The position numbers and the translations under genes were made by a program. From assembly GCF_013401555.1 (NCBI RefSeq), contig NZ_CP058552.1, positions 4,650,001 through 4,714,000 of the forward strand: a DNA stretch of 64,000 nt, written 5' to 3'. Below the pieces are notes generated by a model that worked only from the letters and a program-made list of their open reading frames with translations, did no database searches and was not told the DNA's origin. Source of the stretch: Paenibacillus sp. E222. GTDB taxonomy: Bacteria; Bacillota; Bacilli; Paenibacillales; Paenibacillaceae. Positions 18,052-27,248 of the stretch are shown here, piece after piece (position 1 is the first letter of the stretch; every line of letters starts with the position of its first letter).

Positions 18052-18798
18052 ATGGGAGAAGGGAATGATGTTTGCATGAACAGCAAGGAAACCAACGATG
18101 CTTCGTACGAAAGTGTGACAGATGAGCAGCTTCAGGATCAGTTGAAATATTATAAAGAACGAGCTCCAGAGTATGATGACTGGTGGTACCGTCGAGGCAC
18201 ATTTAATCAAGGCGACGAAGCCAACCAAATTTGGTTCGATGAGATCCGTACGATTAAGGAAGCTTTTAAAGCTGAACATTTTCATGGTGACTTTCTTGAA
18301 CTTGCGGCGGGGACGGGCACTTGGAGTAGTCTGTTTTTAAAAGATGCCCTTATATTGACCCTTGTAGACGGTTCCGAAGAAATGCTTTCGCATAATCCGG
18401 TGGCATCTGAACCCAATGTAAGAACGATCATTGCAGATCTTTTCAGTTGGTCTCCGGATCAGTTATACGATTCAGTTGCTTTTACTTTTTGGATATCTCA
18501 TTTACCCAGAGAGAGACTGGCAAGCTTCTTCACCATGGTATCACGCTGTTTGAAGCCCGGAGGGAAAATGTTTTTTATCGATGATCGAGAAGTAGCAGGA
18601 ACCCGTGAGTCCCATGTAGTGGGGACATCTGGGCAAACGATGGTTCGGAAGCTTAATAATGGTGATCATGCTACTATAGTGAAGAATTTCTTTGACGATA
18701 AAGAGATCGAGCAAATTGCTGCTAGTGTGGGAATTGAATTGCATGTCCATTGCACCCCTAAGTACTTTCAGTATGGGATAGGGTCCAAAACTGTCTAA
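18052..18798 (+). CDS. Class I SAM-dependent methyltransferase
   Basis: 248 residues with SAM motif I FLELAAGTGTWSSLFL, LVDGSEEML (motif II acidic residue at the strand end), IADLFSWSPDQLYDSV and LKPGGKMFFIDD. The central WISHLPRERLASFF is typical of small-molecule methyltransferases. The substrate is unknown. The start is uncertain between ATG 18052 and ATG 18076; the latter follows GGGAGAAGGG at a long distance. It stands alone and is closed by a strong terminator. Confidence 0.88.
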   Translation: MGEGNDVCMNSKETNDASYESVTDEQLQDQLKYYKERAPEYDDWWYRRGTFNQGDEANQIWFDEIRTIKEAFKAEHFHGDFLELAAGTGTWSSLFLKDALILTLVDGSEEMLSHNPVASEPNVRTIIADLFSWSPDQLYDSVAFTFWISHLPRERLASFFTMVSRCLKPGGKMFFIDDREVAGTRESHVVGTSGQTMVRKLNNGDHATIVKNFFDDKEIEQIAASVGIELHVHCTPKYFQYGIGSKTV

Positions 18799-18877
18799 AG
18801 CCAAAACTGTCTAAAGCAGCAATTATCTCATACTTAATGTAGAAATCACTGAACTAACGGAGCACTTAAGTTGAACA

Positions 18878-18920
18878 AATAAAGGAGCAGTATCGCCGGC
18901 GGCGACTGCTCCTTTATTAC
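18878..18920 (+). terminator. Bidirectional rho-independent terminator
   Basis: Perfect 14-bp stem (18878-18891 with 18905-18918) with a GC-rich loop, between the methyltransferase (+) and the SDR gene (-). Confidence 0.85.
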
Positions 18921-19029
18921 GCTAATAGGCTTTTGATGATCCTGTAGTGCTCATGCTTACCAAATTGGCCAAAAGAGCCAGCCCAGGAAACAACTTACCA
19001 CCGATTGCCGTCGTTTGCCCTCCAAAGCC

Positions 19030-20010
19030 CTATCGTCGAGCAGATGTTTCCTCATAGCTTTGCAAGCCGGCGTCGCGCAAAGTTCTTCCGACATAACCCA
19101 ACTCTCGACGTGCAGCGGCATCGTTGACGGTGAACTCACGCCCAATCATGCGTATCATCGAGCGTGAGATCGGCGGATCGCCGTCTTTCCGTGTGACGGC
19201 CCAGATCGTGTCGAACAGCCGGCCAATGGCAGAGACGAGCCAGTAGGACAGCGAACGCATCTTATCGATGGACAAGCCCTGCAAGTTCGCAAGCGAGGCG
19301 ACAAACTCACGGAAAGTCTGCCCTTCCTGATCCTTGATAAAGTAGGCATGGCCGCCTTCTCCGTGTTCAAGAGCGCATTGTATGGCTTCAACCACATTGT
19401 CCACATGGCAGGTTGAAAAAGGGTAATCACCGCGGTCGATGAACGCGAACTGTCCAGATCTGACTGCTTCGGGAAGCGCTCGGCTAAACGGATCACCAGG
19501 CCCCCAGATAGCCGGTGGGCGAAGCGCGATCGTGCGAAAGCCGGGTTTATTGGCTGCCAGAACCAAAGAATCTGCCCGTGCCTTGCTCGCCAGATAGGCG
19601 GAGAAGTGATTCGGGAAAGTCGGCGCGCTTTCATCAGCGTCGCGGATAAGCGTACCGCCGTTATCCATGTGGATCCCTGCCGCACTGATGTAGACGAATG
19701 TCTTCGCACGGGCGGACTCAGCTGCCTTCAGCAAAGCTGCGGTGCCATCGACGTTGGTACGGAAGAAGGGTTCGCGAGGCCCTGAAAAGCGGAAAAGGGC
19801 AGCCGCATGCACAACTGCATCGATCATCGGTAAAACGATTGGCGTGCTGCTTTCGAGATCGGCATCGACCGGCGTCGCACCCATGGCCTTGAGTTTGGCG
19901 TGAGCTGATACAGAGCGTGTGAAGGCGAAAATCTGGTGACCATCCTCCACGAGCTTTGGGATCAGGCGGCCACCGAGCAGGCCGGTGCCTCCCGTGACGA
20001 GAATTTTCAA
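19030..20010 (-). CDS. NAD-dependent epimerase/dehydratase (3-beta-HSD-like extended SDR), foreign-looking
   Basis: 326 residues. NAD loop TGGTGLLGGRL (7-17), VVHAAALFRF, catalytic Ser in YISAAGIH and a YLASKARAD motif giving Tyr and Lys, then RPPAIWGPGDPFSR. This is the extended SDR set of 3-beta-hydroxysteroid dehydrogenase/NAD-dependent epimerase-like enzymes. The gene and the 170 bp in front of it are plainly richer in G+C (many GCG, CGC, GCC codons) than the surroundings, which points to transfer from a high-GC, perhaps proteobacterial, donor. Start is TTG 20010 behind GAAAGGATG. It follows gap on the same strand. Confidence 0.88.
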   Translation of the reverse strand: MKILVTGGTGLLGGRLIPKLVEDGHQIFAFTRSVSAHAKLKAMGATPVDADLESSTPIVLPMIDAVVHAAALFRFSGPREPFFRTNVDGTAALLKAAESARAKTFVYISAAGIHMDNGGTLIRDADESAPTFPNHFSAYLASKARADSLVLAANKPGFRTIALRPPAIWGPGDPFSRALPEAVRSGQFAFIDRGDYPFSTCHVDNVVEAIQCALEHGEGGHAYFIKDQEGQTFREFVASLANLQGLSIDKMRSLSYWLVSAIGRLFDTIWAVTRKDGDPPISRSMIRMIGREFTVNDAAARRELGYVGRTLRDAGLQSYEETSARR

Positions 20011-20186
20011 AGTAAATCATCCTTTCGGTTCGGAATTCAGGATATTCCGCCTGGCGGCGCCGTGGATTGATGGTATAGCTCAACCGCCGCGCCTCCGGTC
20101 AAAACCAGACTAATGCCGAACAATCGATCATCGTACTGTAGAGCGCATTCTTCATAGAATTTTCTTTCTCTCCATCTTACGATTAT

Positions 20187-21197
20187 TTATCTAGCGATCT
20201 TAGCGAAGTGCTCCAGCGTACGAACCAATTGGGCTGTATAAGACATTTCGTTATCGTACCAAGCTGCGGTTTTCACCAATTGATGGTCACCGACAGTCAG
20301 AACTTTCGTCTGGGTGGCGTCGAAAAGCGAACCGAATGTGATGCCTTTGATATCGGAAGATACAATTTCGTCTTCCGTGTAGCCGAACGTTTCTGGATCG
20401 GAAGCTTCTTTCATAGCAGCGTTAACTTGCTCAACTGTTACCTTTGTACTCAAAACGGCAACGAGTTCAGTAACAGAACCTGTTGGTACAGGTACACGTT
20501 GAGATGCCCCATCCAGTTTGCCCTTTAGTTCCGGGAGAACCAGACCAATGGCTTTTGCGGCACCGGTGGAGTAAGGCACGATGTTCTCCGCTGAGGCGCG
20601 CGCAGCTCGGAAATCGCCTTTTGGATCCGGAGCGTCAAGCGTGTTTTGGTTACCCGTGTAGGCGTGAACGGTCGTCATCAGCCCGGATTGGATACCAAAC
20701 TTGTCGTGCAGAGCTTTAGCCATAGGGGCCAGGCAGTTGGTTGTGCAGGAAGCGCCGGAAATAACGGTTTCCGTTCCGTCCAGTGTGTCATGGTTTACAT
20801 TGTAAACGATCGTTTTCATGTCGCCTGTAGCAGGGGCGGAAATGACGACTTTCTTCGCTCCGCCTTTCAGGTGAAGCTCGGCCTTCTCTTTCGTAGTGAA
20901 GAAGCCTGTACATTCGAGAACAATATCAACGCCAAGCTCTCCCCAAGGAAGTTCTTCAGGATTCCGCTTAGCCAAAACCTTAACCTCTTTGCCGTTTACT
21001 TTGAAGGCTCCGTCATTTACTTCGATGTCACCCTGAAAAGTACCTTGCGTCGTATCGTATTTGAGCAGATGAGCTAACATTTTAGCGTTCGTAAGGTCGT
21101 TAATCGCTACCACCTCGACGCCTTCCACATCTTGAATTCGGCGAAAAGCGATTCGTCCGATTCGTCCAAAACCGTTTATACCTACTTTTACAGTCAT
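20187..21197 (-). CDS. gap: Type I glyceraldehyde-3-phosphate dehydrogenase
   Basis: 336 residues, full length. NAD site [17 protein letters not shown]; catalytic Cys151 in [25 protein letters not shown] with the catalytic His region; [29 protein letters not shown] at the end. It oxidises glyceraldehyde-3-phosphate with NAD in glycolysis. It is not in the usual cggR-gap-pgk-tpi setting: pgk and cggR are absent and a TetR gene is divergent, so this may be a second, specially regulated copy. Confidence 0.96.
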   Translation of the reverse strand: MTVKVGINGFGRIGRIAFRRIQDVEGVEVVAINDLTNAKMLAHLLKYDTTQGTFQGDIEVNDGAFKVNGKEVKVLAKRNPEELPWGELGVDIVLECTGFFTTKEKAELHLKGGAKKVVISAPATGDMKTIVYNVNHDTLDGTETVISGASCTTNCLAPMAKALHDKFGIQSGLMTTVHAYTGNQNTLDAPDPKGDFRAARASAENIVPYSTGAAKAIGLVLPELKGKLDGASQRVPVPTGSVTELVAVLSTKVTVEQVNAAMKEASDPETFGYTEDEIVSSDIKGITFGSLFDATQTKVLTVGDHQLVKTAAWYDNEMSYTAQLVRTLEHFAKIAR

Positions 21198-21311
21198 TGA
21201 AAAATCCCCCTATGAGTTTTATTTATTCCAATAAGCGAACGCTAGTGATGATATAAAAATGGGCCAGCGCTATTTCATTCTAGAATGGCCTGTTGTATAA
21301 TATAAAAAGAA

Positions 21312-21321
21312 ACCGATCGGT
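21312..21321. promoter_or_regulatory. Candidate TetR operator between gap and the TetR gene
   Basis: A perfect 10-bp palindrome ACCGATCGGT lies in the 219-bp divergent region, next to an AT-rich stretch suited to promoters on both strands. Operator function is inferred from position. Confidence 0.45.
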
Positions 21322-21416
21322 ATTTTTATATTAGCATGATATTAGTGAATTGCAAGGCGAATTGAATAATTCATTTAAAACAAATGAAATAAAAAAAGGT
21401 TCATACGGAGGAACTC

Positions 21417-22016
21417 ATGAAAAAAGGAGACAGAACACGGGAACATATCATTATGAAATCGGCTGAAATTTTTAACCAGAGAGGATATGCGGGTACATCG
21501 CTAAACGATATTATTGCCGACACAGGAATTAAGAAGGGGGGCATCTATCGACATTTTGCCAGTAAAGACGAGATAGCGCTTGAAGCCTACAATTATGCTG
21601 CCAGTATGGTCGCCAGTAAATTTTCTGAAGCGGTCGATCAAGAGCAGTCTGCGTCAGGAAAGTTGGTTGCTTTTTTTCGTGTTTATGAGAATGTCGTCCA
21701 CGATCCCCCATTTATCGGCGGATGTCCCATGCAGAATACAGCTGTAGAAAGTGACGATACGCATTTGGAGCTTTGTGGTCAGGCAAGGCAAGGGATGCAT
21801 AACTTCTTGGATATGATGAAAAGTATTATTCGTGACGGCATTCAAGCTGGGGAGTTCAGGGAGGATCTGGATGTGGATGCGCTAGCATCATTTGCATTTT
21901 CCTTGTTGGAGGGAGGGATTTTACTCAGCAAGTTGGATGGGGATAACAAGCACATGCTAATGAATAAAAAAATCTTCTCGTCCTATTTGCAGCAATGCTG
22001 CTTAAAGATCGGTTAA
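21417..22016 (+). CDS. TetR/AcrR-family regulator
   Basis: 199 residues. HTH (about 10-56) with YAGTSLNDIIADTGIKKGGIYRHFASKDEIALEA, and a C-terminal domain with FIGGCPMQNTAVE, as in the YxaF/LmrA-like TetR group. The start ATG 21417 follows CGGAGGAAC. It is divergent from gap and the SDR gene, so it probably represses that pair and itself through the palindrome at 21312. Confidence 0.92.
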   Translation: MKKGDRTREHIIMKSAEIFNQRGYAGTSLNDIIADTGIKKGGIYRHFASKDEIALEAYNYAASMVASKFSEAVDQEQSASGKLVAFFRVYENVVHDPPFIGGCPMQNTAVESDDTHLELCGQARQGMHNFLDMMKSIIRDGIQAGEFREDLDVDALASFAFSLLEGGILLSKLDGDNKHMLMNKKIFSSYLQQCCLKIG

Positions 22017-22099
22017 TCTGTCTTATGCAATAGCCCGAACGGGTGGTTTTTTATATTTTTCACGCAGTTGTAAGAAAGAATGCTTTTTTGTTGCAGTAA

Positions 22100-22152
22100 T
22101 GTCGAGGAACAAAAACATATTCCCATTGAAGTCGCTATTTTAGCGGCTTTTT
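22100..22152 (+). repeat. Dispersed repeat R3 fused to a terminator
   Basis: Begins TGTCGAGGAACAAAAACAT, then ATTCCCATTG, and joins the hairpin AAGTCGCTA/TAGCGGCTT (22129-22149) with T run. Located 84 bp behind the TetR gene. Confidence 0.75.
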
Positions 22153-22157
22153 TATGT

Positions 22158-22181
22158 TATCGGTACAAGTTCTTGTCCCGA
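22158..22181 (-). repeat. Dispersed repeat R9, inverted fragment
   Basis: On the minus strand it reads GGGACAAGAACTTGTACCGA, the same as the first unit of R5 (27358 onward). It directly follows R3 in the opposite orientation. Confidence 0.6.
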
Positions 22182-22280
22182 GCTAAGGCTAAGAAATTGT
22201 ACCATTGATGACAAGAACATGCTACAGTCTTCAGAGTTCACTGGATTCGTTAAAGGAAGTACGATCGCAGAAAAAAGAGT

Positions 22281-22510
22281 TATAACCGGGCTAAAGAACA
22301 GGGCATCTGCTAGGCCTGACAGACATCTGATGCAATTGACGATCTATTCATTAGTGCGAGTGACAACAAATGTTTTAGATTGTCATCAATAAATTGATTA
22401 TCGGTACTGTTGATTCCACGACCGGCAAAATGGCCCCAGATCGATTGAATTGGTTTCAAGACAGCATTAGGTATACGCTTAGCTTCGTACTTATTATCGT
22501 CCGCTGTGCA
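22281..22510 (-). pseudogene. Duplicated 3' end of the MetX-like hydrolase gene (copy A)
   Basis: This stretch is nearly identical to 32178-32408: I count four substitutions and one single-base indel. It carries the last 50-odd codons of the hydrolase gene at 32241 and some sequence beyond its stop, in the same orientation. No other part of that gene is here. The two copies are direct repeats flanking a 9.7-kb block. Confidence 0.9.
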
Positions 22511-22522
22511 CCAAATGTTACA

Positions 22523-22563
22523 TAAAAAAAACCAAAGTTCCGATCGGAACTTTGGTTTTTTTT
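22523..22563. terminator. Bidirectional terminator
   Basis: A fully self-complementary 26-bp sequence at 22531-22556 with an A run before it and a T run after it, suited to both strands. On the minus strand it ends the BCCT gene. Confidence 0.9.
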
Positions 22564-22655
22564 ATGTACTTGCGTGTAATAGAACAAGGAGAAGCTTGTA
22601 CTACAATTCTCGAAGAAAAGACAGGGACACTTTCTAACGAGATCAACAAGATACA

Positions 22656-24212
22656 TTACGTGCCCGGAACTTCAGGCTGCAAGTTTTCATGTTCCTCCAG
22701 CAGTCGTTTCAGCTTTTGGCGCTGCCGTTTTTCCTTCTGACGTCGCTCTCTGTCCTCGGACTGCAGTGCCTTGAGCAGGGAGAAACACATCCCGATAAGG
22801 ACAACAGCGAACGGCAGAGCAGCAACTATGGAGGCCGTCTGAAGGCCGTTCAATCCACCACTGATCAGCAACACTACCGCAATAGCGGACTGCATGATTC
22901 CCCAAGTTAATTTCACTCTTGTACTCGGGTTCATCTTGCCATCTGTAGTCAGCATGCCAAGCACAAAGGTAGCCGAATCAGCCGACGTAATAAAGAAGAT
23001 CATAATCAGGAGAGTAGCGATAAATGCTACGATCGTGCCTAAAGGCAACTGCTCCAACATAAGGAATAAAGCGGTTGTCGCATCTTCCTTGACGGCTTCC
23101 GCCAGATGGGATGCATTGAACAATTCCATGTGAAGTCCTGTTCCGCCGAAGACGGAGAACCAGACAAATCCGAAAAGGCTTGGAATAACCATGACGTAAA
23201 TTACAAATTCCTTTATGGTTCTTCCTTTGGATACCCTTGCGATAAAAGTACCGACAAAGGGAGCCCAAGCGATCCACCATGCCCAGTAAAATAACGTCCA
23301 TGTTCCAATCCAGGTTTCTCTTGAGAACGGCGTCAATCTCAAACTCATATTAATAATATTCTGCATATAACTGCCCAGGGTTGTTGTGAAGGTGTCAAAT
23401 ATAAAAGAAGTTGGTCCAGTTACCAACACAAACACCATCAACAGCACCGCTATAACGAGGTTGGTGTTGCTCAGAATCTTAATCCCTTTATCCAGTCCGG
23501 AGGTTGCCGAGATTAGAAACAGTACGGTTACAACTGAGATAATGACAACTTGGGTCATAACCGAGTTAGGAATACCGAATAAGTGATTCAGCCCCCCACC
23601 GATCTGAAGTGCACCCAATCCAAGCGAAGTCGCAACACCAAAGATGGTGGAGATAACCGCCAGAATATCAATGAACTTGCCAAGCCAGCCTGCGGCAAGA
23701 CGCTCACCAATCAGAGGGATAAAGGTGGAACTGATCAGCCCTTTGTATCCTTTCCGGAACTGGAAGTAAGCAAGCGCTAAACCGATGACGGTATAGATCG
23801 CCCAAGGATGCAGCCCCCAGTGGAAAAAGGAATAACGCATGGAAAGTCTTGCTGCCTGCGCAGTTCCGGCTTCTGCTCCTTCCGGTGCAGATAAATAGTG
23901 GGACAGGGGCTCGGCAACTCCCCAGAAAACCAGTCCGATTCCCATACCAGCGCTAAACAGCATGGATAGCCAGGAAATCGTAGAATATTCCGGTTCATCA
24001 TCGTCATCCCCTAGCCTGATCCCGCCAAATCGGCTGAATGCCAGATAGAAAGCAAAGATCAGGAAGAACAGTGTCGCTAACAAATAAAACCAGCCAAAAT
24101 TGTGAATAGAGAAGTTGTAGGCAACGTTAGCCACATCCGCCAGCTGATCAGGGGCGACGGCCCCCCATATTGCAAACAGTGCAACGATGATAATTGTGAT
24201 GGTAAATACCAT
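22656..24212 (-). CDS. opuD: BCCT-family glycine betaine/choline-type transporter
   Basis: 518 residues, twelve membrane helices. Diagnostic BCCT stretches are SAGMGIGLVFWGVAEPLSHY and the tryptophan-rich helix WTLFYWAWWIAWAPFVGTF followed by IARVSKGRTIKEF. A charged C-terminal tail (ERRQKEKRQRQKLKRLLEE) resembles the osmosensory tails of BetP/OpuD. It imports betaine-type osmoprotectants with sodium. The OpuD symbol is by family resemblance; exact substrate range is inferred. Confidence 0.92.
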   Translation of the reverse strand: MVFTITIIIVALFAIWGAVAPDQLADVANVAYNFSIHNFGWFYLLATLFFLIFAFYLAFSRFGGIRLGDDDDEPEYSTISWLSMLFSAGMGIGLVFWGVAEPLSHYLSAPEGAEAGTAQAARLSMRYSFFHWGLHPWAIYTVIGLALAYFQFRKGYKGLISSTFIPLIGERLAAGWLGKFIDILAVISTIFGVATSLGLGALQIGGGLNHLFGIPNSVMTQVVIISVVTVLFLISATSGLDKGIKILSNTNLVIAVLLMVFVLVTGPTSFIFDTFTTTLGSYMQNIINMSLRLTPFSRETWIGTWTLFYWAWWIAWAPFVGTFIARVSKGRTIKEFVIYVMVIPSLFGFVWFSVFGGTGLHMELFNASHLAEAVKEDATTALFLMLEQLPLGTIVAFIATLLIMIFFITSADSATFVLGMLTTDGKMNPSTRVKLTWGIMQSAIAVVLLISGGLNGLQTASIVAALPFAVVLIGMCFSLLKALQSEDRERRQKEKRQRQKLKRLLEEHENLQPEVPGT

Positions 24213-24458
24213 GAAGAGACCTCCGTTATGTAATCTTCATCCAAATTTTCCTTAGTATGTGCTAGTCCAGCTAGTAATCATTCGGAAAGCCAGCTGTTGA
24301 TAAAATAAAACAAACCGCCGTGTATTGAAACAGGTGTGGTAAAAGTCCTCTTTTTCAGAGGGAAGGATTTATCAATTTTCGATCTCCCTTAAGGAGAGGA
24401 AATGTTGAATAAAAAATGATAACAAGGGGGAGAGTAGGGAGAAAAAGGTGGAAGAGCC

Positions 24459-25088
24459 ATGTACCGTGTATCCGTTTTTGTCATCAGTCTTTTATTGTTC
24501 TTTGGAGCAAATCATACAGTCGAAGCATCGGAAATTCCCACAGCTTCTCTCATAAATGATCTACAAAAAGGTGGTTACATCCTTTATGTCCGACATGGAG
24601 ATGCAACAGTGGGAGTAGATCAACCAGATTTTAGTCTGACAGATTGCTCTACACAGAGGAATTTAAGTGCGGTTGGAAAGGAACAGGCAGAGAAGTATGG
24701 TCATGCTATTCGGAAACTAAATATCCCTGTCCACTTCCCCGTGAAAGCAAGCCCCCTTTGTCGAACTCTCCAAACTGCTCAGATTGCTTTTGGTGCACAA
24801 AATGTTAAAGAAAATACATTTTGGTTAAACATATATAAACTCAGTCAAAATCTGGACACGGAAAATATAAACAGCACAATTCAAGCATTTACAAATGAAG
24901 TGGAGCAAACCGCTTCAACGAATTCGAACAGGCTTATTGTAGCTCACTCTTTTCCTAGCGGTCTGGGATTAGGAGAACTCTCGAGTATGGAGACAGTCAT
25001 TATTAAACCACTGGGAGACCATAAAGGGTATCAAGTTGTTGGAAAATTGAAATTAGAAGATGTTTTACAGCAAGCTGGAATGTCTTAG
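24459..25088 (+). CDS. Secreted histidine phosphatase-superfamily protein
   Basis: 209 residues. An N-terminal signal sequence (about 1-23, VFVISLLLFFGANHTVEASE) precedes the phosphatase core: YILYVRHGDATVG holds the catalytic RHG, SPLCRTLQTAQIAFG the second Arg, and LIVAHSFPSG the second His. Probably acts outside the membrane on an unknown phosphoester. It has a weak ribosome binding site (AAAAAGGTGG). Repeat R4 with a terminator begins two bases after its stop codon. Confidence 0.85.
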   Translation: MYRVSVFVISLLLFFGANHTVEASEIPTASLINDLQKGGYILYVRHGDATVGVDQPDFSLTDCSTQRNLSAVGKEQAEKYGHAIRKLNIPVHFPVKASPLCRTLQTAQIAFGAQNVKENTFWLNIYKLSQNLDTENINSTIQAFTNEVEQTASTNSNRLIVAHSFPSGLGLGELSSMETVIIKPLGDHKGYQVVGKLKLEDVLQQAGMS

Positions 25089-25089
25089 A

Positions 25090-25147
25090 TGTCGAGGGAC
25101 AAGAAGAACATATTCTCATTCAAGTCGCTATTTTGGCGGCTTTTTTT
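25090..25147 (+). repeat. Dispersed repeat R4 fused to a terminator
   Basis: Begins TGTCGAGGGACAAGAAGAAC, then ATTCTCATT, then the hairpin AAGTCGCTA/TGGCGGCTT (25122-25142) and a T run. It starts immediately after the histidine phosphatase stop codon and probably terminates that gene. Confidence 0.75.
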
Positions 25148-25291
25148 ATCGTTTCCTGATGGAAGGGCAAGAACTAAATCAAATGATTTAAATGAGCTTG
25201 GGCCTACAATAGTTAGTGAGGGAGAGAAGGGCTAACTCTTGTAGAGTTAAGTTAAATAAAACCATCCTCTTTGAAAAAGGAAGTAATATTT

Positions 25292-25326
25292 TTGACTGCG
25301 TGGTCAATAACTGATATATTAATTGC
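25292..25326 (+). promoter_or_regulatory. Promoter with embedded operator, apparently leaderless
   Basis: -35 TTGACT (25292-25297), 17-bp spacer and -10 TATATT (25315-25320). The palindrome TTGACTGCGTGGTCAA (25292-25307) covers the -35 box. The -10 box ends six bases before the ATG of the TetR gene, so transcription should start at the ATG itself; no Shine-Dalgarno is present. Confidence 0.7.
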
Positions 25327-25902
25327 ATGAGCAGACCAAGAGAATTTGATGTCGATCGTGTATTACACCAGTCTATGGAAGTGTTCTGGAATCAAGGCTT
25401 CAAAGCAACTTCTTATGAGGACCTTACGCGTACTACAGGAGTCAAAAAGCAAAGTTTATACTGTGTTTATAAAGACAAACGATCGTTGTTCCTGAAGGCG
25501 TTGGCACTCTACCGTGAACAGGTCATAGCGAAACTGAAGGAGATTGAAGCGCTGGATTCGTCACCCGGTGATAAACTGGATGCCTTACGGTATTCACTTT
25601 TAGATGGTGAAAAAGGCTGCCAAGGGTGTCTACTTGTGAATGCATCACTCGAATTCGGAACAGATGACGAGCAGGTCACACGCGAAGCTGAGCTCATGGC
25701 AGAAGAGATTCAACTGATATTAGAGAAAATCATAAGCAGTGGCCAGAAACAGCAGTTAATTTCCAACCGGTTTACGAGTATAGAGCTTGCATCTTATCTA
25801 TATAACACCATTCTTGGTGTGAGAGTTATGGAGAAATCAGGTTCATCCCGTGAACAGATCGAGACGGTTCTGCGTACTTCATTTGGCATGATCATGTCTT
25901 GA
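25327..25902 (+). CDS. TetR/AcrR-family regulator
   Basis: 191 residues. N-terminal MSRPREFDVDRVLHQSMEVF and HTH with TSYEDLTRTTGVKKQSLYCVYKDKRSLF; the C-terminal domain has GCQGCLLVNASLEFG, as in TetR_C_16-like regulators that sit beside oxidoreductases. The typical 'Y-H/FGSKE' has become YCVYKDK. The mRNA is probably leaderless. It precedes an Old Yellow Enzyme gene, and the same operator type stands at both genes. Confidence 0.92.
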   Translation: MSRPREFDVDRVLHQSMEVFWNQGFKATSYEDLTRTTGVKKQSLYCVYKDKRSLFLKALALYREQVIAKLKEIEALDSSPGDKLDALRYSLLDGEKGCQGCLLVNASLEFGTDDEQVTREAELMAEEIQLILEKIISSGQKQQLISNRFTSIELASYLYNTILGVRVMEKSGSSREQIETVLRTSFGMIMS

Positions 25903-25921
25903 TCTTTTTTTTGTGAAATTC

Positions 25922-25937
25922 TTGACTACGAAGTCAA
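25922..25937. promoter_or_regulatory. Second copy of the TetR operator
   Basis: TTGACTACGAAGTCAA differs from 25292-25307 only in the centre, and keeps the TTGACT half-site. It lies about 170 bp upstream of the flavin oxidoreductase gene, so the TetR protein probably controls that gene too. Confidence 0.6.
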
Positions 25938-26107
25938 AAATAATGGAAGGCGGAATAATACACCACGAAACCTTGAAGGAGGTGGGGCTTTTCGATAAAA
26001 ATCGTGTATTGATTCATTTGGAAGTAACGTCTAGCTGTTAACCAGGTTTGTAGCTGTTTAACATCTCCTAGGTCAATTTATATAAAACGAAATATGTGGA
26101 GGTTATT

Positions 26108-27148
26108 ATGAATTATTCTCAATCCGTAGAAGCATTGTTCCAACCTATAGAGTTAGGTCACCTGAAGTTATCCAATCGAATCGTAATGGCGCCGATGACG
26201 CGTCAGTTTTCTCCGGACGGTATCCCGGGTTCGAATGTTGCGGGCTATTACCGCCGCAGGGCAGAGAACGCAGTGGGGCTTATTGTAACGGAAGGGACAA
26301 TAATTAATCACCCGGATGCATCCAATCAAGCCAATGTACCGCACTTTTATGGGGAAGCTGCAATGAATGGCTGGGCACATGTTGTATCTGAAGTACACGA
26401 AGCTGGCGGTCGAATTATTCCACAGATCTGGCATATGGGAGCCAAAGGTCATGTTAATGATTATTCGGAAGCTGAGATTGCTACAATCGTTCAGGAATTC
26501 GCAAAAGCAGCCTCGGAAGCGAAACGTGTTGGGTTCGATGGTGTTGAAATCCATGGAGCACACGGCTATCTGATCGACCAATTCCTGTATGAGAAAACCA
26601 ACTCTCGTACGGATCGTTATGGTGGAGATATGATGGCTCGCACACGTTTTGCAGTTGAAGTGATCGAGGCTTGCCGTGAAGTAGTGGGACCGGAATTCCC
26701 GATTGTACTGCGTTTATCTCAGTGGAAAACAGATGATTATCAGGCTAAATTGGCTGAAACACCGGAATTACTGGAGCAGCTTCTCGCACCGTTGGTTCAA
26801 GCTGGAGTCGATATCTTCCACTGTTCCACACGCCGTTTCTGGGAGCCGGAATTCGAAGGATCTGATCTGAATTTTGCTGGATGGACCAAAAAACTGACTG
26901 GCAAACCGACAATCACCGTTGGATCGATTGGTCTTGATGGTGACTTTACAAGTCTGTTCACAGAGGGTAAAGGCGCAAGTAACGTCGGTATCGATGGATT
27001 GGTACAGCGACTTCAGAATAATGAGTTTGATCTGGTTGCTGTAGGACGTGCTCTTCTGGTCGACCCTGAATGGGCTAAGAAAATTCAAGATGGACGTACC
27101 GATGATCTGGTTCCATTTACAAGAGAAGCGATGACTGTACTTACTTAA
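26108..27148 (+). CDS. NADH:flavin oxidoreductase (Old Yellow Enzyme family)
   Basis: 346 residues, FMN barrel: LSNRIVMAPMTRQFS, GLIVTEGTIINHP, the FDGVEIHGAHGYLIDQFLYEKTNSRTDRYGG signature, VGSIG and LVAVGRALLVDPEW. Enzymes of this type reduce activated alkenes with NAD(P)H. Between IIPQIWHMG and the AEIATIVQEF helix only about ten residues are present where relatives have a loop of about 35-40, so the substrate cap is shortened. ATG 26108 follows GGAGG at 26098-26102. Probably under control of the TetR gene in front. Confidence 0.92.
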   Translation: MNYSQSVEALFQPIELGHLKLSNRIVMAPMTRQFSPDGIPGSNVAGYYRRRAENAVGLIVTEGTIINHPDASNQANVPHFYGEAAMNGWAHVVSEVHEAGGRIIPQIWHMGAKGHVNDYSEAEIATIVQEFAKAASEAKRVGFDGVEIHGAHGYLIDQFLYEKTNSRTDRYGGDMMARTRFAVEVIEACREVVGPEFPIVLRLSQWKTDDYQAKLAETPELLEQLLAPLVQAGVDIFHCSTRRFWEPEFEGSDLNFAGWTKKLTGKPTITVGSIGLDGDFTSLFTEGKGASNVGIDGLVQRLQNNEFDLVAVGRALLVDPEWAKKIQDGRTDDLVPFTREAMTVLT

Positions 27149-27248
27149 TTGCAGTTATACTCATTAGGAATACGTGTCTTTATAAAGAAAAGCAGTAACA
27201 GACCAATGTAGCGATTGGCCTGACCTCATTACGTGAGACAAATCAAAA

